Below, one piece after another: positions 1 to 11,327 of a DNA stretch of 64,000 nucleotides. The stretch is taken from positions 197,518,932 through 197,582,931 of the forward strand of contig CM035415.1 in NCBI GenBank assembly GCA_020310875.1, given 5' to 3'. The notes beneath the pieces were generated by a model. The model was not told the DNA's origin, ran no database searches, and saw only the letters and a program-made list of their open reading frames with translations. The translations under genes were made by a program, and so were the position numbers. Origin of the DNA: Ceratopteris richardii. Lineage: Eukaryota; Streptophyta; Polypodiopsida; Polypodiales; Pteridaceae. Numbering within the stretch: position 1 is the first letter of the stretch; every line of letters starts with the position of its first letter.

Positions 1-791
1 CATAGGCATGTGATTTTCTTCTAAAGCTTTGACCTTCAAATATATTTCCCATTAGTGATTGTTTCTCCAACAATCTACAACATGCATGATGGACTTGTTC
101 TACCTAGACTGATCTTCTTGCAATAGAACAAAGACTAACTCCTCAAATGACAAGTCATTTGGATTTCCTTTCATCATCAAACAAAGAGTATAGGCAAAAC
201 TTTATATGAATCAGAAAGACCATTCAAAACGGTATGCACAAGTGAGCTATCTGGTATAACTTCATCGGCAGAAATCAATTGTTCTTTCAAGTCCTTGATC
301 TTTGTCAAAAAATTATCCATAGAATCATCTTCATTCATGTGCTCACTCTCCAATTGTTTTTGGAGATAAGCAACATGAGCCTCATTCCTAGCCTAGTACA
401 ATGTGGTAAGTGTATCCCAAGCATCCCTAGCTATTCTACAAGAGCAAATGTGAGGAATAATGGCATGTTTGATAGACAAAGCTATCCATGCATGTGCCTG
501 AGCATCTCTACCATCCTAACAAATTTGCTCTGCAGTAGGTGCAGTAGAAACCATAGCAAGAACAGGAATATGCAGAATATCATCATCTTCGACACCTTCT
601 GCATCAGCTTCAGTACCTATAGTTGTAACAGTTGAAAGTGTGATAGGATGTTTTTCAACACCCTACACAATGTTCCATAGTCCTTTTGCAACCAATACAT
701 GTCACATCATATAAGCCCATAACACGTAGTTGGTACCATCCAACTTATCCTCAATTGCCAACATATGGAATACATCACTACTTTCAGCCAT
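1..791 (-). pseudogene. A4 gag, N-terminal part, disrupted
   Basis: Copia gag reading from ATG at 791 (MAESSDVFHMLAIEDKLDG, the A-family gag start) down to the left edge. The frame continues with the A-family gag signatures KLDGTNY and DAQAHA, then LTTLY and KIKDLKEQL. It is interrupted by a TGA after about 29 codons and by a TAG where A2 has Trp (QIRWDG in A2), plus further stops. The same two nonsense sites occur in other A copies (A3 and A1 respectively). The product would form the particle shell. The copy is not functional as it stands. Confidence 0.82.
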
Positions 792-1124
792 GGCGGGTGC
801 GTAAAATACCTTGATGCAAAAAATTGATTGTATCTCAAAAAGTTGAACAAAACTGCCCAGATGAATTATGCTAAACTTGTAGCAGACTTCGAGACACTTA
901 TATTCCGAAACGGGTATATGCCTTTTGCACAAAAAGATGAAATATTCTACACAAGTGCTATGATAGTGCTTTCAAAGGCCAAAACGAGCTCAAATTGTGA
1001 TTTCAGCATCACACAACAAAGTTGTTTTGATCTCGAAAACACCCTGAGTATGCTCACCAAAATTCTTGTGATTCTAAGACTGCAACCGGAGAGGTGTCAA
1101 CAACGCCCTAGATGAAGTGGTGGT

Positions 1125-1136
1125 GCTCTGATACCA
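1125..1136 (-). promoter_or_regulatory. A4 primer-binding site
   Basis: Minus strand reads TGGTATCAGAGC two bases inside the LTR. This is the usual plant Copia PBS, complementary to the 3' end of initiator methionine tRNA. Confidence 0.9.
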
Positions 1137-1138
1137 AT

Positions 1139-1368
1139 TGTTGGAGTTAGACTTCTGTAGAAGCATGTGAACAGCACAAAGAAGAAGAAGAATCTTGGTG
1201 CACAACACACAATATTGAATGTATTACCACTAGAATGTACAAAGATAAGTAGCCTGCTAGGGAAATAGGCATATATACAAGTTGGGGGAAAAAACCTCCT
1301 AAAGAGGGAAAAACGTGCCCTCGCGGTCCTAGAGTTTTCACACACATCACTACCTAAATATATCAACA
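1139..1368 (-). repeat. A4 5' LTR
   Basis: A 230-bp LTR. On the minus strand it begins TGTTGATATATTTAGG and ends CTCCAACA (TG...CA). It is homologous to the A-family LTRs at 6736, 22243, 44265, 59576 and 62280, and the PBS lies immediately inside it. Confidence 0.92.
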
Positions 1369-1587
1369 TCTTCATTGGGTACTCTCTTGAGTGAAAGGGA
1401 TATAAACGTTATAACCTACTCATAGGATAGGTGATGGTAAGTAGAGATGTGTTGTTTAATGAAATGTCAAGCTTCTATGCAGATGCCAAATAAGGACTTA
1501 ATATTGACTCACATGACAAAGGAAATGCAAAAAAATCAAGTGCACAATTTCAAGTTTTGAGTGGACCTCATGTGTCACCAAGCAATA
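1369..1587 (+). pseudogene. Copia B2, left fragment (end of integrase / linker to RT)
   Basis: A degenerate copy of the B-family pol stretch found intact at about 18731-18950 in B1, with a matching run through GYSL..KGY, VSRDVVF and DEMSSFYADAK. Stops and indels are present. It ends exactly at 1587 where the Gypsy C LTR begins, and the same reading resumes at 45697-45701 (aatagttccaac), showing that 1588-45696 is an insertion into B2. Confidence 0.85.
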
Positions 1588-2258
1588 TGTTAAACCTCTG
1601 TTCCTAAACGGACTGTATCCAGTAAGATAACAGAGAACAGGGTAACTAAAAGGGTTCTTGGGTTGGTAGGAATTTGTGAAGAGAATCCTTTGATATTTTC
1701 TCACTACTCAGACTTAAGAGAATCAATCTAGCATATTATAGAGTCACTCTACCGCTAATGTCTTTGCTACAGTATACTTCTCTAAATATTCACACTGCAT
1801 TAACTTCTTCAACACGTTGTCTTGATTATAATTTATCTTCAAATTACCTACTTACCACACTTCATTGTTGATCATATAACTCTACCATAGATTCATTTAC
1901 AACCGATTGTGCGCAAGATTAACAATCAAGTTATTAGCAAAATTAACCACAATACTGCATCACACTATTTCTAACAATAATCCTCAACAAGACTCGATTA
2001 ATCACCACACTAAAATATTAATGAATTATCTGATAAACATCAACATCGCACTGAACAAGATAGTCAGATAAAGAAAAACTATATGCACTCCACTTGCTCC
2101 CCCATGCACAGTCCGACAGACTCGTCGTGCATCTGGTTGAACTACACAGGCATGATCTTTTGTATTAATTAATAAAATGAGTTACAACGATTGAGCCAAT
2201 ACAACACTTCATCAAAAAATATGAAATATTACAAATACAATAATCTGGAAGCCTAACA
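1588..2258 (-). repeat. Gypsy C 3' LTR
   Basis: A 671-bp LTR. The plus strand begins tgttaaacctctg and ends agcctaaca. It pairs with 45040-45696, with many substitutions and small indels by eye. No polypurine tract lies immediately inside it; see the findings. Confidence 0.88.
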
Positions 2259-2991
2259 TTGGCATGCACAATGGACTTGAATTGTTATCAGGCCCTTTAG
2301 CACACGCACACACAGAGGCAGAAAGAAGATGAAATAGGAATCAGAAATAGAGAGACAATCGACGCGATATTGGGTGTAATCTCCCCCCATGTACTCTGAT
2401 GGATGAGTCTCTCAGAGCACACATATTTATAGGTTTATTTCTATTACGTCCTGAAAATAGAAGTTACATGAGGGTCGTTGCTTTTAGAAACATCTTTTAG
2501 GAAAAACTACTTTATTTACAAAAGTCGTCGCTTTCTAAAGCGAACCATTGCTTTTACAACAAGATAAATCTAAATATAACTATTCTAGAAGTCTTCGATT
2601 TAGTCTTCGAAATTATTTATTTATGCGCATCCACTTGTATCCATGCCCTCATGCTTCTTCGCCTGCTAGATCAAACACAACCACGTTAAAACCTTCTGGA
2701 CATTTAAAACATTAAAAATCCATTTAACCTTCCATGATTCCATAAAATACAACATGAACCCTGATACAAACTAATGATCATCTACAATTCCTTGTATATA
2801 TAGTGTGCTTGCCTCTTCAAAACTTCTTTTAACCTTCTTCTATAATGCCTTGAGAAGCTTTTGTACATGCTCCGGATCAAGTAATTGGGCATTGGGACTA
2901 GAAGAACTGGACGTGACGACTTGGGTGATTAGAGTCTGATCTGCTCCTGCAAAAATGTTTCTTGTAAATAAGAATCGTTCTTCAATGCGGT
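2259..2991. other. Gypsy C 3' untranslated region
   Basis: No coding sequence is recognised here. On the minus strand there is a TATA-like CTATAAATA at 2424-2432 and a PPT-like GGGGGGAGAT at about 2379-2388, about 120 bp before the LTR rather than adjacent to it. The sequence otherwise looks like decayed 3' untranslated DNA of element C. Confidence 0.5.
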
Positions 2992-4834
2992 GTGACATCG
3001 AACCTTACTATCATCAGCTTCAGCATCAACTCTTTTGAGCTTCTCCGTTTGAATTCTGGGCTGATTCTCCATGTGTTACATCTATTGGGATTGAAATTCA
3101 ATGGTTTTAAAGTATGCCTACCTCTCCTTCTGAGTAACTTCAAGCTATTTCTTCAACTAAATGGAGACACCAATTTTTGCAATCAAGGTTTATGTTTTCT
3201 GAAAAAGCTCTTCCTTAAATGCTGCCAGTCCATTTTCCCACTGGACAGCTTTAGCATGCATTGTGGTGTAGGTCTGCTCTAGTGTAGTGACCTTCTCCAT
3301 TGTGAGCTCCAATATTAAGCGAATGTGATTCAATGTTACATTGTTTTTGGCTAACTCCTTGCCTAATTTGGCCAACTCATGATCTTGAGTGGCCACATGT
3401 TGTTGCAAGTGTGCTTCATTAGCTATGAGACCAAGAAAGAATTCCTATAGTGGAGCTATATCTGGTTCACTGACATCCAATTTATGTTGGAACTCTTGTC
3501 ATATTTTTTGCTTCTCTGTATTCAACTACGATTAAAGTACTTCTGAGACTTGGATTAAATATTGCCCAAGCCAATTCGGTGATCGAGGAAGGAGGATGAG
3601 CAGGCAAAGGTAGAGGCACTGCAAAGGACGTGCAAATAATGACAACACCATTGCAATGCTGTGGGGAGTAATCAGGGGAGGTCGGTGGTGTGTCCGTAGA
3701 AGATGGACTTGACTAGGAAGTAGAGGCTAGCCAAAGGGTAGGGGCAGAGGGGACAGTGTGGGCGACATGATGGAAACAAGCAGGAGAAGAGGGTGGAACA
3801 TCAAAGACTAACACCATTGCAATTTCCAAGGTAGAATCTTGTATAGCATCGAGGCAATTCGGGAGGTCATCAATGAGAGCACAATGGATGCCCAGACTGA
3901 AGAAGGATCCATGGGTGGAGAAGGGGCAACTAGAGCCTTCGTAGGGGGCCTAGTAGGTTGAGCAGAGGCTTCCATAATTTCCTTGACCAATCCTTTAGCA
4001 ATAGATGTGCCAAGGGCTTCGGTAACCACCATGGCAGTGGAAACTTCTTTAGCAGTGATGACAATTCTAGTATTGAGAGGGGAAGATGAGGAACTAGAAG
4101 TTGGAGTAAAGACCGAATCAACTCGACGGTGCTTCTTAGGACAACATAGAAGGACTTCATCATCATCATTGTCTACATCCATGTGAGAGGATGTAGCAAC
4201 CGCAAGAAGAGGGGGAACATAGGTGACAGACACGGCGGGAGGTGCATCCAAAAGAAGAAGTGAGATGATATGAGGAAGATGGGTCCAGGGAAAATGTCAT
4301 TTGGCTAACTATCTTACAACTCCTTGGCACTCTTTGTGAATGATGTGGAAGTAGAACAGAGCCCAGTTGATCGACTCACGAGCAACCAACTCAATGATAG
4401 AGTACATTGGATGGGATATATCGTAATTTCATTTCTATAAATTTACAGTGGAGGTGATAAACTAGAGTGCATGGCACTCCATAGAGGGCTGACACATAAT
4501 GGCATATTCATTGGATGACCTATGGGGAAACAATTAGTTCATGGTCTCTAATGGCGATTGGGAGACCTCGTGCCACCTTTCATTGGGCAGGCTAAGGTAG
4601 GAGATGATAGTGTCGAGCATTAGGTGAACTATAAAGGATGGCTCAACAATCGTCCATTCAGTGTCATAGGTAGAGAAATTAGTGATTGCTTGGAAGGGTC
4701 ATCAATAATGGGTATGCTGGCACAGTGTGCCATGGAAACTCAGCAAAACTGAGCAAACCACATACTTAGAAGTACTCTGGGAGCTCAGGGGAGATACCCT
4801 CACTGAATGTAGTGAGACGAGGTAGGGGATCCAT
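2992..4834 (-). pseudogene. Gypsy C post-integrase coding remnant (unrecognised)
   Basis: Lying between the integrase and the 3' LTR of C is a decayed coding region of about 1.8 kb on the minus strand. It starts near ATG 4834 (MDPLPRLTTFSEGISPELPE). Short open pieces then follow in changing frames, with protein-like stretches including ERWHEVSQSPLETMN at about 4.5 kb. Next comes an open piece at 4251-3808 (147 codons) rich in Ser/Thr/Pro with an acidic run DVDNDDDE, and a 72-codon coiled-coil-like piece (3408-3190, heptad-like ELAKLGKELAKN). The order of globular N-terminus, low-complexity middle and coiled-coil tail resembles plant mobile-domain-like or ORF3-type proteins, but I do not recognise a family. 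It may be an element-specific extra ORF or a captured host fragment. Confidence 0.45.
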
Positions 4835-5369
4835 GGCTACGACAAAGATATGTACATAGAAACATAGCGCGCAAATACACAAATCACACAAGGAACACAC
4901 AGTTCACTTACACCACAGACATAGTAAAGGAGACGAAGAGAAAGACACAACTTAAATAGAAAAGGAGAAGCAAGAAACATGTAGGCAATCAAACGGGTAA
5001 TAAACATCGGGAATATCTGGCTGCCATCTCGGGCCATCAATCGCATGGAAAAACCATGAACATAGAAAGTGGAGGGTTGGTGCCATGATCAGAATGCCAA
5101 AATAATCATGTATCAAAAAGAGGAGAGATAGTTTGAAACTTAGATCCCTAAAAAAACTGCGATTGAATTATAGTCAACGGGTCAATCGAAAATTAACTGG
5201 AACACTCGTCATGCCAATATGGTGGAAACCAAAATAGCGGCCAAAAAAAGAATAGCGAGAGAAAATTCAACTAAAGAAAAGGACTACATTTGAAATGAAT
5301 GCCCTATAGACATGATGAGTCATGATGAGATGGAGGATGGACAAAAGTGCCGTAACTTAGATCCATTCA

Positions 5370-6735
5370 CTAGATTGGGGAGCACCTCTCCAGTGAGAGT
5401 TTCCAACCAAAATGTGGTCTAGCCCAATTGTGGTGAAATCTGGCATGGGCCGAACCACCAAAGCTTGAGCTTCCCTCTAGCTCTATCAAATTTTTAATTA
5501 TAAAACAAGACCAATTGTCCCACTTGAAAAATAGGAGTTCGCAAGAAACGATCGTGAGTCTTGGCCTGCCGCAATTGGACTTCTTGTAGCAATAAAAAAT
5601 TTTCAAATCATTGCTCATCCAAGGACTACAAGTCATCGAGGCGCGTATAAAAAGAGTTAGCTTATAGTAATTTCTTTTCAATTGCAACACGTAAGGTGGG
5701 AATGACCAGTTCCATTGGAGCAATAGCTTCAAGTCCGTGAGGCTAACTTAAATGGTGTATATCTTGCAGAGACTTTATAAGTTGTGTGATATGCCTAGAG
5801 AACTAAAGGGAGCAATTGATCCCACTGTTCCGGACAATCTGTGATCAGTTTCTTGAGCATCATGAGTAGGGTTTTATTGGTACTTTTGGCCAATCCATTG
5901 GCACATGGGTAATAGGGAGTGCTAAATTCATGAACAATATTAAACGTTTAAGTTAAAGCATGTATGAGGGTGTTGGCAAAGTGTGTTCCTCGATCAAAAA
6001 TGATTTCCAAAGGTAACCCAAACCTAGGAAAAACATCACGGATGAGACATTTAGCAACAATGTGAGTTATGGTCAATCGAACAGCCCAAGCCTTAGCCCA
6101 ATGAGTGGTGTAATCAATATACATTAATATATATATATATTATTAGTTGAGATGGCCAGTGGATTAATAGGCCCCACAAAGTCTAAACCCCCACTTCTGG
6201 AAGGGTTCCAAAGGCAAAATAGGCTGGAGCAGAAAATAATGCCGATGTAATGGTTGTCCAATGTGTTGACATCCATCACACTGTTTAACATAAGCATGAA
6301 TATCGCATTGCATTGTGGACCACCATAAGCCACTCTGGAGAATTTTTTGGTAGGTCAGATCTGCAAAGAAATGACCACCAGATGGGAAAGAATGAGCCAT
6401 GAAGATCATCGATGGAACTTTGTGAGTAGGAATACATCAAAGCCAAGCACCTAAAGGGTCAATGTAATAAATCTGGCCTAGAATAATATGAAATCGTTTG
6501 CTATAGATAGCTAACTTTTGTCAAGACATATTGGCGATCGAATCAGATGGACACTCAGTAGTAAGAAAGATCATCAACATATCATAGTAGGAATCAATAA
6601 GCGATAAAGGTGTGATTGATGAACTAGGCATTGTAGTTGCATAGATGGCCAAAGAAGAACCATCCACCCCTATCAGAGCTTCATCGGAGTCCAACTAGGA
6701 TAAAAATTCTACGATGACATGTGAAGAGCATGATC
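5370..6735 (-). pseudogene. Gypsy C RNase H tail and integrase, disrupted
   Basis: Minus-strand gypsy pol, reading from 6735 downward. The end of RNase H and the linker are followed by an H2C2 zinc-binding segment with WWSTMQCDIHAYVKQCDGCQ (about 6350-6255), then PFQKWG leading into the integrase core at about 6190. An open piece at 5732-5370 holds the C-terminal part. Several stops and frameshifts break it. The upstream half of RNase H lies at 22474 onward, on the far side of the Copia A1 insertion; the duplicated tgatc at 6731-6735 and 22474-22478 marks the junction. The integrase would splice element cDNA into the genome, but this copy cannot encode a full enzyme. Confidence 0.8.
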
Positions 6736-6932
6736 TGTTGATATATTTAGGTAGTGATGTGTGTGAACTCTCTAGGACCCCCGTGGCACTTTTTTCCCTC
6801 TTTAGGAGGTTTTTTCTTTCCCAGCTTGTGTATACACCTATTGCCCTAATGGGCTACTTATCTTTGTACATTCTCTAGTAATACATTCAGTATTGTGTGT
6901 TGTGCTCCAAACTTCTTCTTCTTCCTTGTACA
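6736..6932 (+). repeat. A1 5' LTR (3'-end deletion)
   Basis: A-family LTR beginning tgttgatatatttagg. Compared with the 231-bp 3' LTR it lacks about 34 bp near its end (between ccttgt and the terminal aca), although the terminal CA and the PBS spacing are kept. Confidence 0.9.
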
Positions 6933-6934
6933 AT

Positions 6935-6946
6935 TGGTATCAGAGC
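6935..6946 (+). promoter_or_regulatory. A1 primer-binding site
   Basis: TGGTATCAGAGC, two bases after the LTR. This is the initiator-Met-tRNA-type PBS. Confidence 0.92.
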
Positions 6947-7278
6947 AGGTCGTCACTTCATCTAGGGTGCCGTCAACACTCCTCTGGTTGCAATCTCAAA
7001 ATCGCATGAATTTTGGTAAGCATACTCAGCCTATTTTCGAGATCAAAATAGCTTTGTTGTGTGGTGCCAAAATCGCGATCTGAGCTCATTTCAGCCTTTG
7101 AATGCACTATCGCAGTGCTTGTGTAGGATATTTTGTCTTTTTGTGCCAAAGGTATATACTAGTTTTTGTTCGCCAGTCTGAAAGTCTGTTATAGGTCTAT
7201 GGAATTCGTCTGTGCAGTTTTGTTCAACTTTTTGAGATACAATCAATTTTCTACATCAAGGTATTTTAGTCATTGGCC

Positions 7279-10200
7279 ATGGCTAAAAGCAATGATGTAT
7301 TCCATATATTGGCTGTTGAGGATAAGTTGGATGGCACCAACTACCCATTATGGGCTTATATGATGCAACATATGTTGGTTGCAAAAGGACTGTGGAGCGT
7401 TGTGCAGGGTGTCGAAAAATGTCCTATCACACTTGCAACCGTTACAACTGCAGGTACTGAAGCTGATGCAGAAGGTGTCAAAGATGATGATATTCTACAT
7501 ATTCATGTTCATGCTGTAGTTTCTTTTGCACCTACTACAAAGCAGATTCGCTAGGATGGCAGAGATGCCCAGGCACATGCATTGATAGCTTTGTTTGTCA
7601 AATGTGCCATTATTCCTCACATTCACTCTTGCAAAATAGCTAAGGATGTTGGGGATACACTTACCACATTATACCAAGCTAGGAATGAGGTGCGTGTTGC
7701 TTACCTCCAAAAACAGTTGAAGAGTGAGCACATGAATGAAGGTGATTCTATGGACAGTTTCCTAACAAAGATCAAAGACTTGAAGGAACGGTTGATTTTT
7801 GTTGATGAGGTTATACCAGATAGCTCACTTGTGCATACCGTTCTGAATGGTCTTCCTGATTCATATCAGAGTTTTGCTTCTACTCTTCGGTTGATGATGA
7901 AAGGTAATCCAAATGCCTTATCATTTGAGGAGTTAGTCTCTGTTCTCTTGCAGGAAGATCAATCCAGGCAGAACAGGTCCATTATGCGAGTTGCAGACCA
8001 AGCTTTCCTGGCTAATCAGAAGGGCAAAGGAAAATGGAGCTCTTCAACTAGTAAGCAGAATTTTGCTAATTCTGCATATTCAAACAAGGAAGATAAAGAT
8101 GAGAAGAAATCATAAAAGCAAAAATTGTTTTGTAAGTACTGTAAAGGGAATGATCATATCATAAAGAACTATCCAAAACTGGCTGGTAAAGAGGCAAAGA
8201 AGAAAGAGGTTGGAATGGTTGTTGCAGAGGCCTCTACACCAAAAATAGAGTTTGTTAATCTTGTGCAGGAAGAAGAATGGGCGCTTACTACTGTCTGCAC
8301 TTTTGACCCATCTTCTCATGAGCATTGCATGTTTGTAGTAGACTCAGATGTTTGGTATTTTGAAAGTGGGGCAACCAAACATATTACCTCGCAGCATTGT
8401 TTCTTCTCTTCACTCGAGTCTGCCCCTACAGGGAATACTATTACATGTGCCAACAACTTCTCTTATCCTGTCATGGGAGTTGGTAAGATCATTTTGACCA
8501 CTAGTGATGGTAGTTCTTTCACTTTGTCAGATGCTTTATTTGTGCCAGGGATCAAGAAGAACCTATTATCAGTTTCTGCATTAGCCAAGATTGGCTTGGT
8601 TGTGAAATTTGTTGATGACAGGTGTACAGTTCATATGTCAAATGGCGATGTGATTATTGCTCCTCGCATTTTATGTCATGGGTTGTATAAGCTCATAGAC
8701 TATGAAAGATCTATAAATGATTTGGCATGTGTAGTAAATGATTCTCAGGCTATGTTAGATGCAAAGCTTTGGCATGCACACTTTGGTCATCTCAAATTTT
8801 GCAAGTTTGCTACGCCTACAGAAATCTGAAATGGTGTCCTCTTTGCCCAAACTTGAGGCACCTGGAAAACATGTTTGTGAAGGCTGTATTTTGGGCAAAA
8901 TGCAGCGTTCGTCCTTTCCAAAAGATGGTTCAGTTTAGGCTACTCAGAAATTGCAGCTTGTACATAGTGATGTCGGTGGTCCTATGCAGACACCTTCTTT
9001 TGGGAATTATCTTTACTTCGTGACTTTCATCAATGATTTTTTCAGGCATGCATGGGTATATCCATTGAAGGCAAAGTCCGAAGTGTTCGTGTGCTTCAAA
9101 CAGTTTTTGGTTTTGGCTGAAAATCTATCAGCATGTAAAATGGTCACCCTCCATTCTCATCGAGGGGGGGAATATATGTCTTCTTATTTTAATACATTTT
9201 TGGCTGAACGTGGGATAAAACACCAGTGTACAGTGTTGTATACACCTCAACAGAATGGAGTTGCTGAACGAAAGAACAGGTCACTCATGGAGATGACAAG
9301 GTGTATGGTCAAGACTCTAGCTTTACCACATAGTTTCTCGCTTGAGGCTGTCATGTGTGCAGCATATGTACTGAATAGTTGTCCCACTAAAGCACTGCAG
9401 TCTATCACTCCATATGAGTCTTGGCATGATTGCAAGCCATTTGTTGCTCATCTGCGTGTTTTTGGTTGTTTGGCATATGCATTAGTGCCTGAACAACATC
9501 GCAGAAAATTGGATGATAAAGCAGTAAAATGTAAAATTGTTGGGTGCAGTTCTGAAAGTAAAGGCTATCATCTGTATCATCCATAGACTAAATGCATTCT
9601 GGTTAGCCGCGATGTTGTTTTTGTGGAAGATGCTATTCAACCATTGCTTTCATGTACTAAGGAGACATCTGTTAGCTCCAAAGACATGTATGATACTTTG
9701 CTCCCTCTTTTTATAGGTGGACAGTCTAGTGCTAGTCCTAATGAGGCAACTTCTCAGCCTTTGCAAGTTTCATATGATAATGCTGATAATTCCATTTTTG
9801 ATGTAGATGTACATGATGCACTTATTGATGATAAAGTTGATATTGAGCAGGCAAGAACTATGCCAAAATGGTTGGTGCAGACCTTGCGTGATACCAAAGT
9901 AGATGCATCTCTGTCATATCGTACTCGATCAGGCTCTCATAGTGCCTCTTTTGCATCAGATTGCTATGTTATGGCTGCATCTATTCTTTGAGCTTGTTTC
10001 GTTTGATGAAGCACAAAATGCAAAAAATTGGATGGCTGCTATGCAATCTGAATATGATGCAATAATGAAGAATGGTACTTGGTCTTTATATGACTTGCCT
10101 CCTGGCAAGAAGGTCATTGGCACTAAGTGGGTATACAAGCTGAAGCATAAACCTGATGGTACAGTTGATAGGTATAAGATTATGCTTGTTGCAAAGGGCT

Positions 10201-10571
10201 ATGCACAGGAAAGAGGCATTGATTTTGATGAGACCTTTGCACTTACATGTCGTATGACTACTGTTCGGAGCATTTGTGCACTTGTAGCCCATCATGGTTG
10301 CAATGTACATCAGTTGGACATTAAAACTGCATTTTTGAAGTGACTTGCATGAAGAAATGTATGTTTTTCAGCCCCGTGGCTTTGTGCAAAAAGGGCATGA
10401 AAACCAGGTGTGCAGGTTAAAGAAGGCATTATCTGGTTTAAAGCAAGCACCACCTGCTTGGTATGAGAAGATACATGCCTATCTGATTGCACATGGTTTT
10501 AAGAACAGTCCAACTGAAAGCACCTTATGTGTTAAGTGTGCTAGTGATGTGCTTCTGGTCATTGTCATCTA
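7279..10571 (+). pseudogene. A1 gag-pol, 5' part (gag, protease, integrase, N-terminal RT)
   Basis: The frame starts at ATG 7279 (MAKSNDVFHILAVEDKLDG). Gag carries a CKYCKGNDHIIKN knuckle-like motif (the last Cys is replaced by Asn-Tyr) at about 8131-8170. A TAG sits at 7552 where A2 has Trp, and a TAA at 8113. The protease motif reads WYFESGATKH at about 8353 (Glu for the catalytic Asp of the WYFDSGA seen in A2). A 1-base insertion near 8800 shifts the frame, and a TAG follows at 8938. The integrase shows HSDVGG, then LHSHRGGEY where A2 has LRSDRGGEY, so one catalytic Asp is lost, then NGVAERKN. After further breaks at 9.98 and 10.34 kb, RT motifs KWVYKLK and GLKQAPPAWYEK follow. The reading stops at 10571, inside the YVDD motif, where B1 inserted. 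Confidence 0.9.
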
Positions 10572-10576
10572 TGTTG

Positions 10577-10956
10577 TGTTGAGATATCAAGCTCAACATG
10601 TGATGATCCAGGATGACACGTACCAGTTTTTCGTTTCTCTGACATGTATAGTGGTCACGCCGGTATATGTCAGGGATACTTCATTGAGCTTTATTAGATT
10701 TATCTACCGAGAGTGATGGCACATTTGTTTCTTGCCAGCTCACTCATTCGCGGACATTAGGTTTTTCCTTATTTATTGTTCTTTATATATTGCACTTGTT
10801 GTATTCTTGTGTTTAAGGTCATTCTTGTACATTCCTTTTATGTAATAGAAGAAGAAGAAGAAGATCATTCTTCCTTGCCTCAATCTGTGTGTGTGCTTCT
10901 CCTTGAGAGTGAGAGTGTGTGTGTGAGCTCTCTTCCTTATCTCCTTCCTCGTGACA
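10577..10956 (+). repeat. B1 5' LTR
   Basis: A 380-bp LTR, TGTTGAG...GTGACA. The first 22 bases form an inverted repeat (TGTTGAG, 8-base loop, CTCAACA). A TATA-like tatatat at about 10784-10790 precedes a (gaa)n stretch at 10848-10863. Confidence 0.95.
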
Positions 10957-10968
10957 TGGTATCAGAGC
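10957..10968 (+). promoter_or_regulatory. B1 primer-binding site
   Basis: TGGTATCAGAGC directly abuts the LTR end. Initiator-Met-tRNA type. Confidence 0.93.
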
Positions 10969-11327
10969 CAGCGTGACTATAGAGAGCTCGTAGAGAAGGC
11001 GACGGTGAAGACTACGTGGCAAGGCGTGGAGAAAATGCGATTTCACAAACAGCCTCCGTCATATCGAAGTTTCGGAGCCATCTCGACCTCCGTTTCGAGC
11101 CCGCAAGGTGGGGCCCACAGAAAAATCAAGTCAATTTCAAAAACTGTAACTTGCATTGTGTTCGGCGACACTCATATATTCCAGATTCAGAATTTCAAGT
11201 GATTCCGTGTACTGTTGATACACGAAAACTGTGTTTTTCTGAGATCGAACTGTCACGTCATAGTGCGACAGTGTTCAAGCAGAAGTGTTGCTTGTAGTGT
11301 GTTGCGGTGTTGTGAATTGTTGCAGAA

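Larger units (their letters stand above)
1..1368 (-). mobile_element. Copia family A, copy A4 (5' end only; runs off left edge)
   Basis: This is the 5' part of a Ty1/Copia retrotransposon read on the minus strand: LTR (1139-1368), initiator-Met-tRNA-type primer site (1125-1136), untranslated leader (792-1124) and gag (791 down to the window edge). It matches copies A1, A2 and A3 in the window in LTR, leader and gag. Its outer LTR end abuts Copia B2 sequence (tcttcattgg...), so A4 inserted into B2. Its 3' half and the second target-site copy lie outside the window. Confidence 0.9.

Noticed and set aside
2424..2432. TATA box of Gypsy C LTR
   Set aside because: It lies outside the LTR as defined by the pair and upstream of a PPT-like run, so it cannot be the U3 promoter if the boundaries are right.
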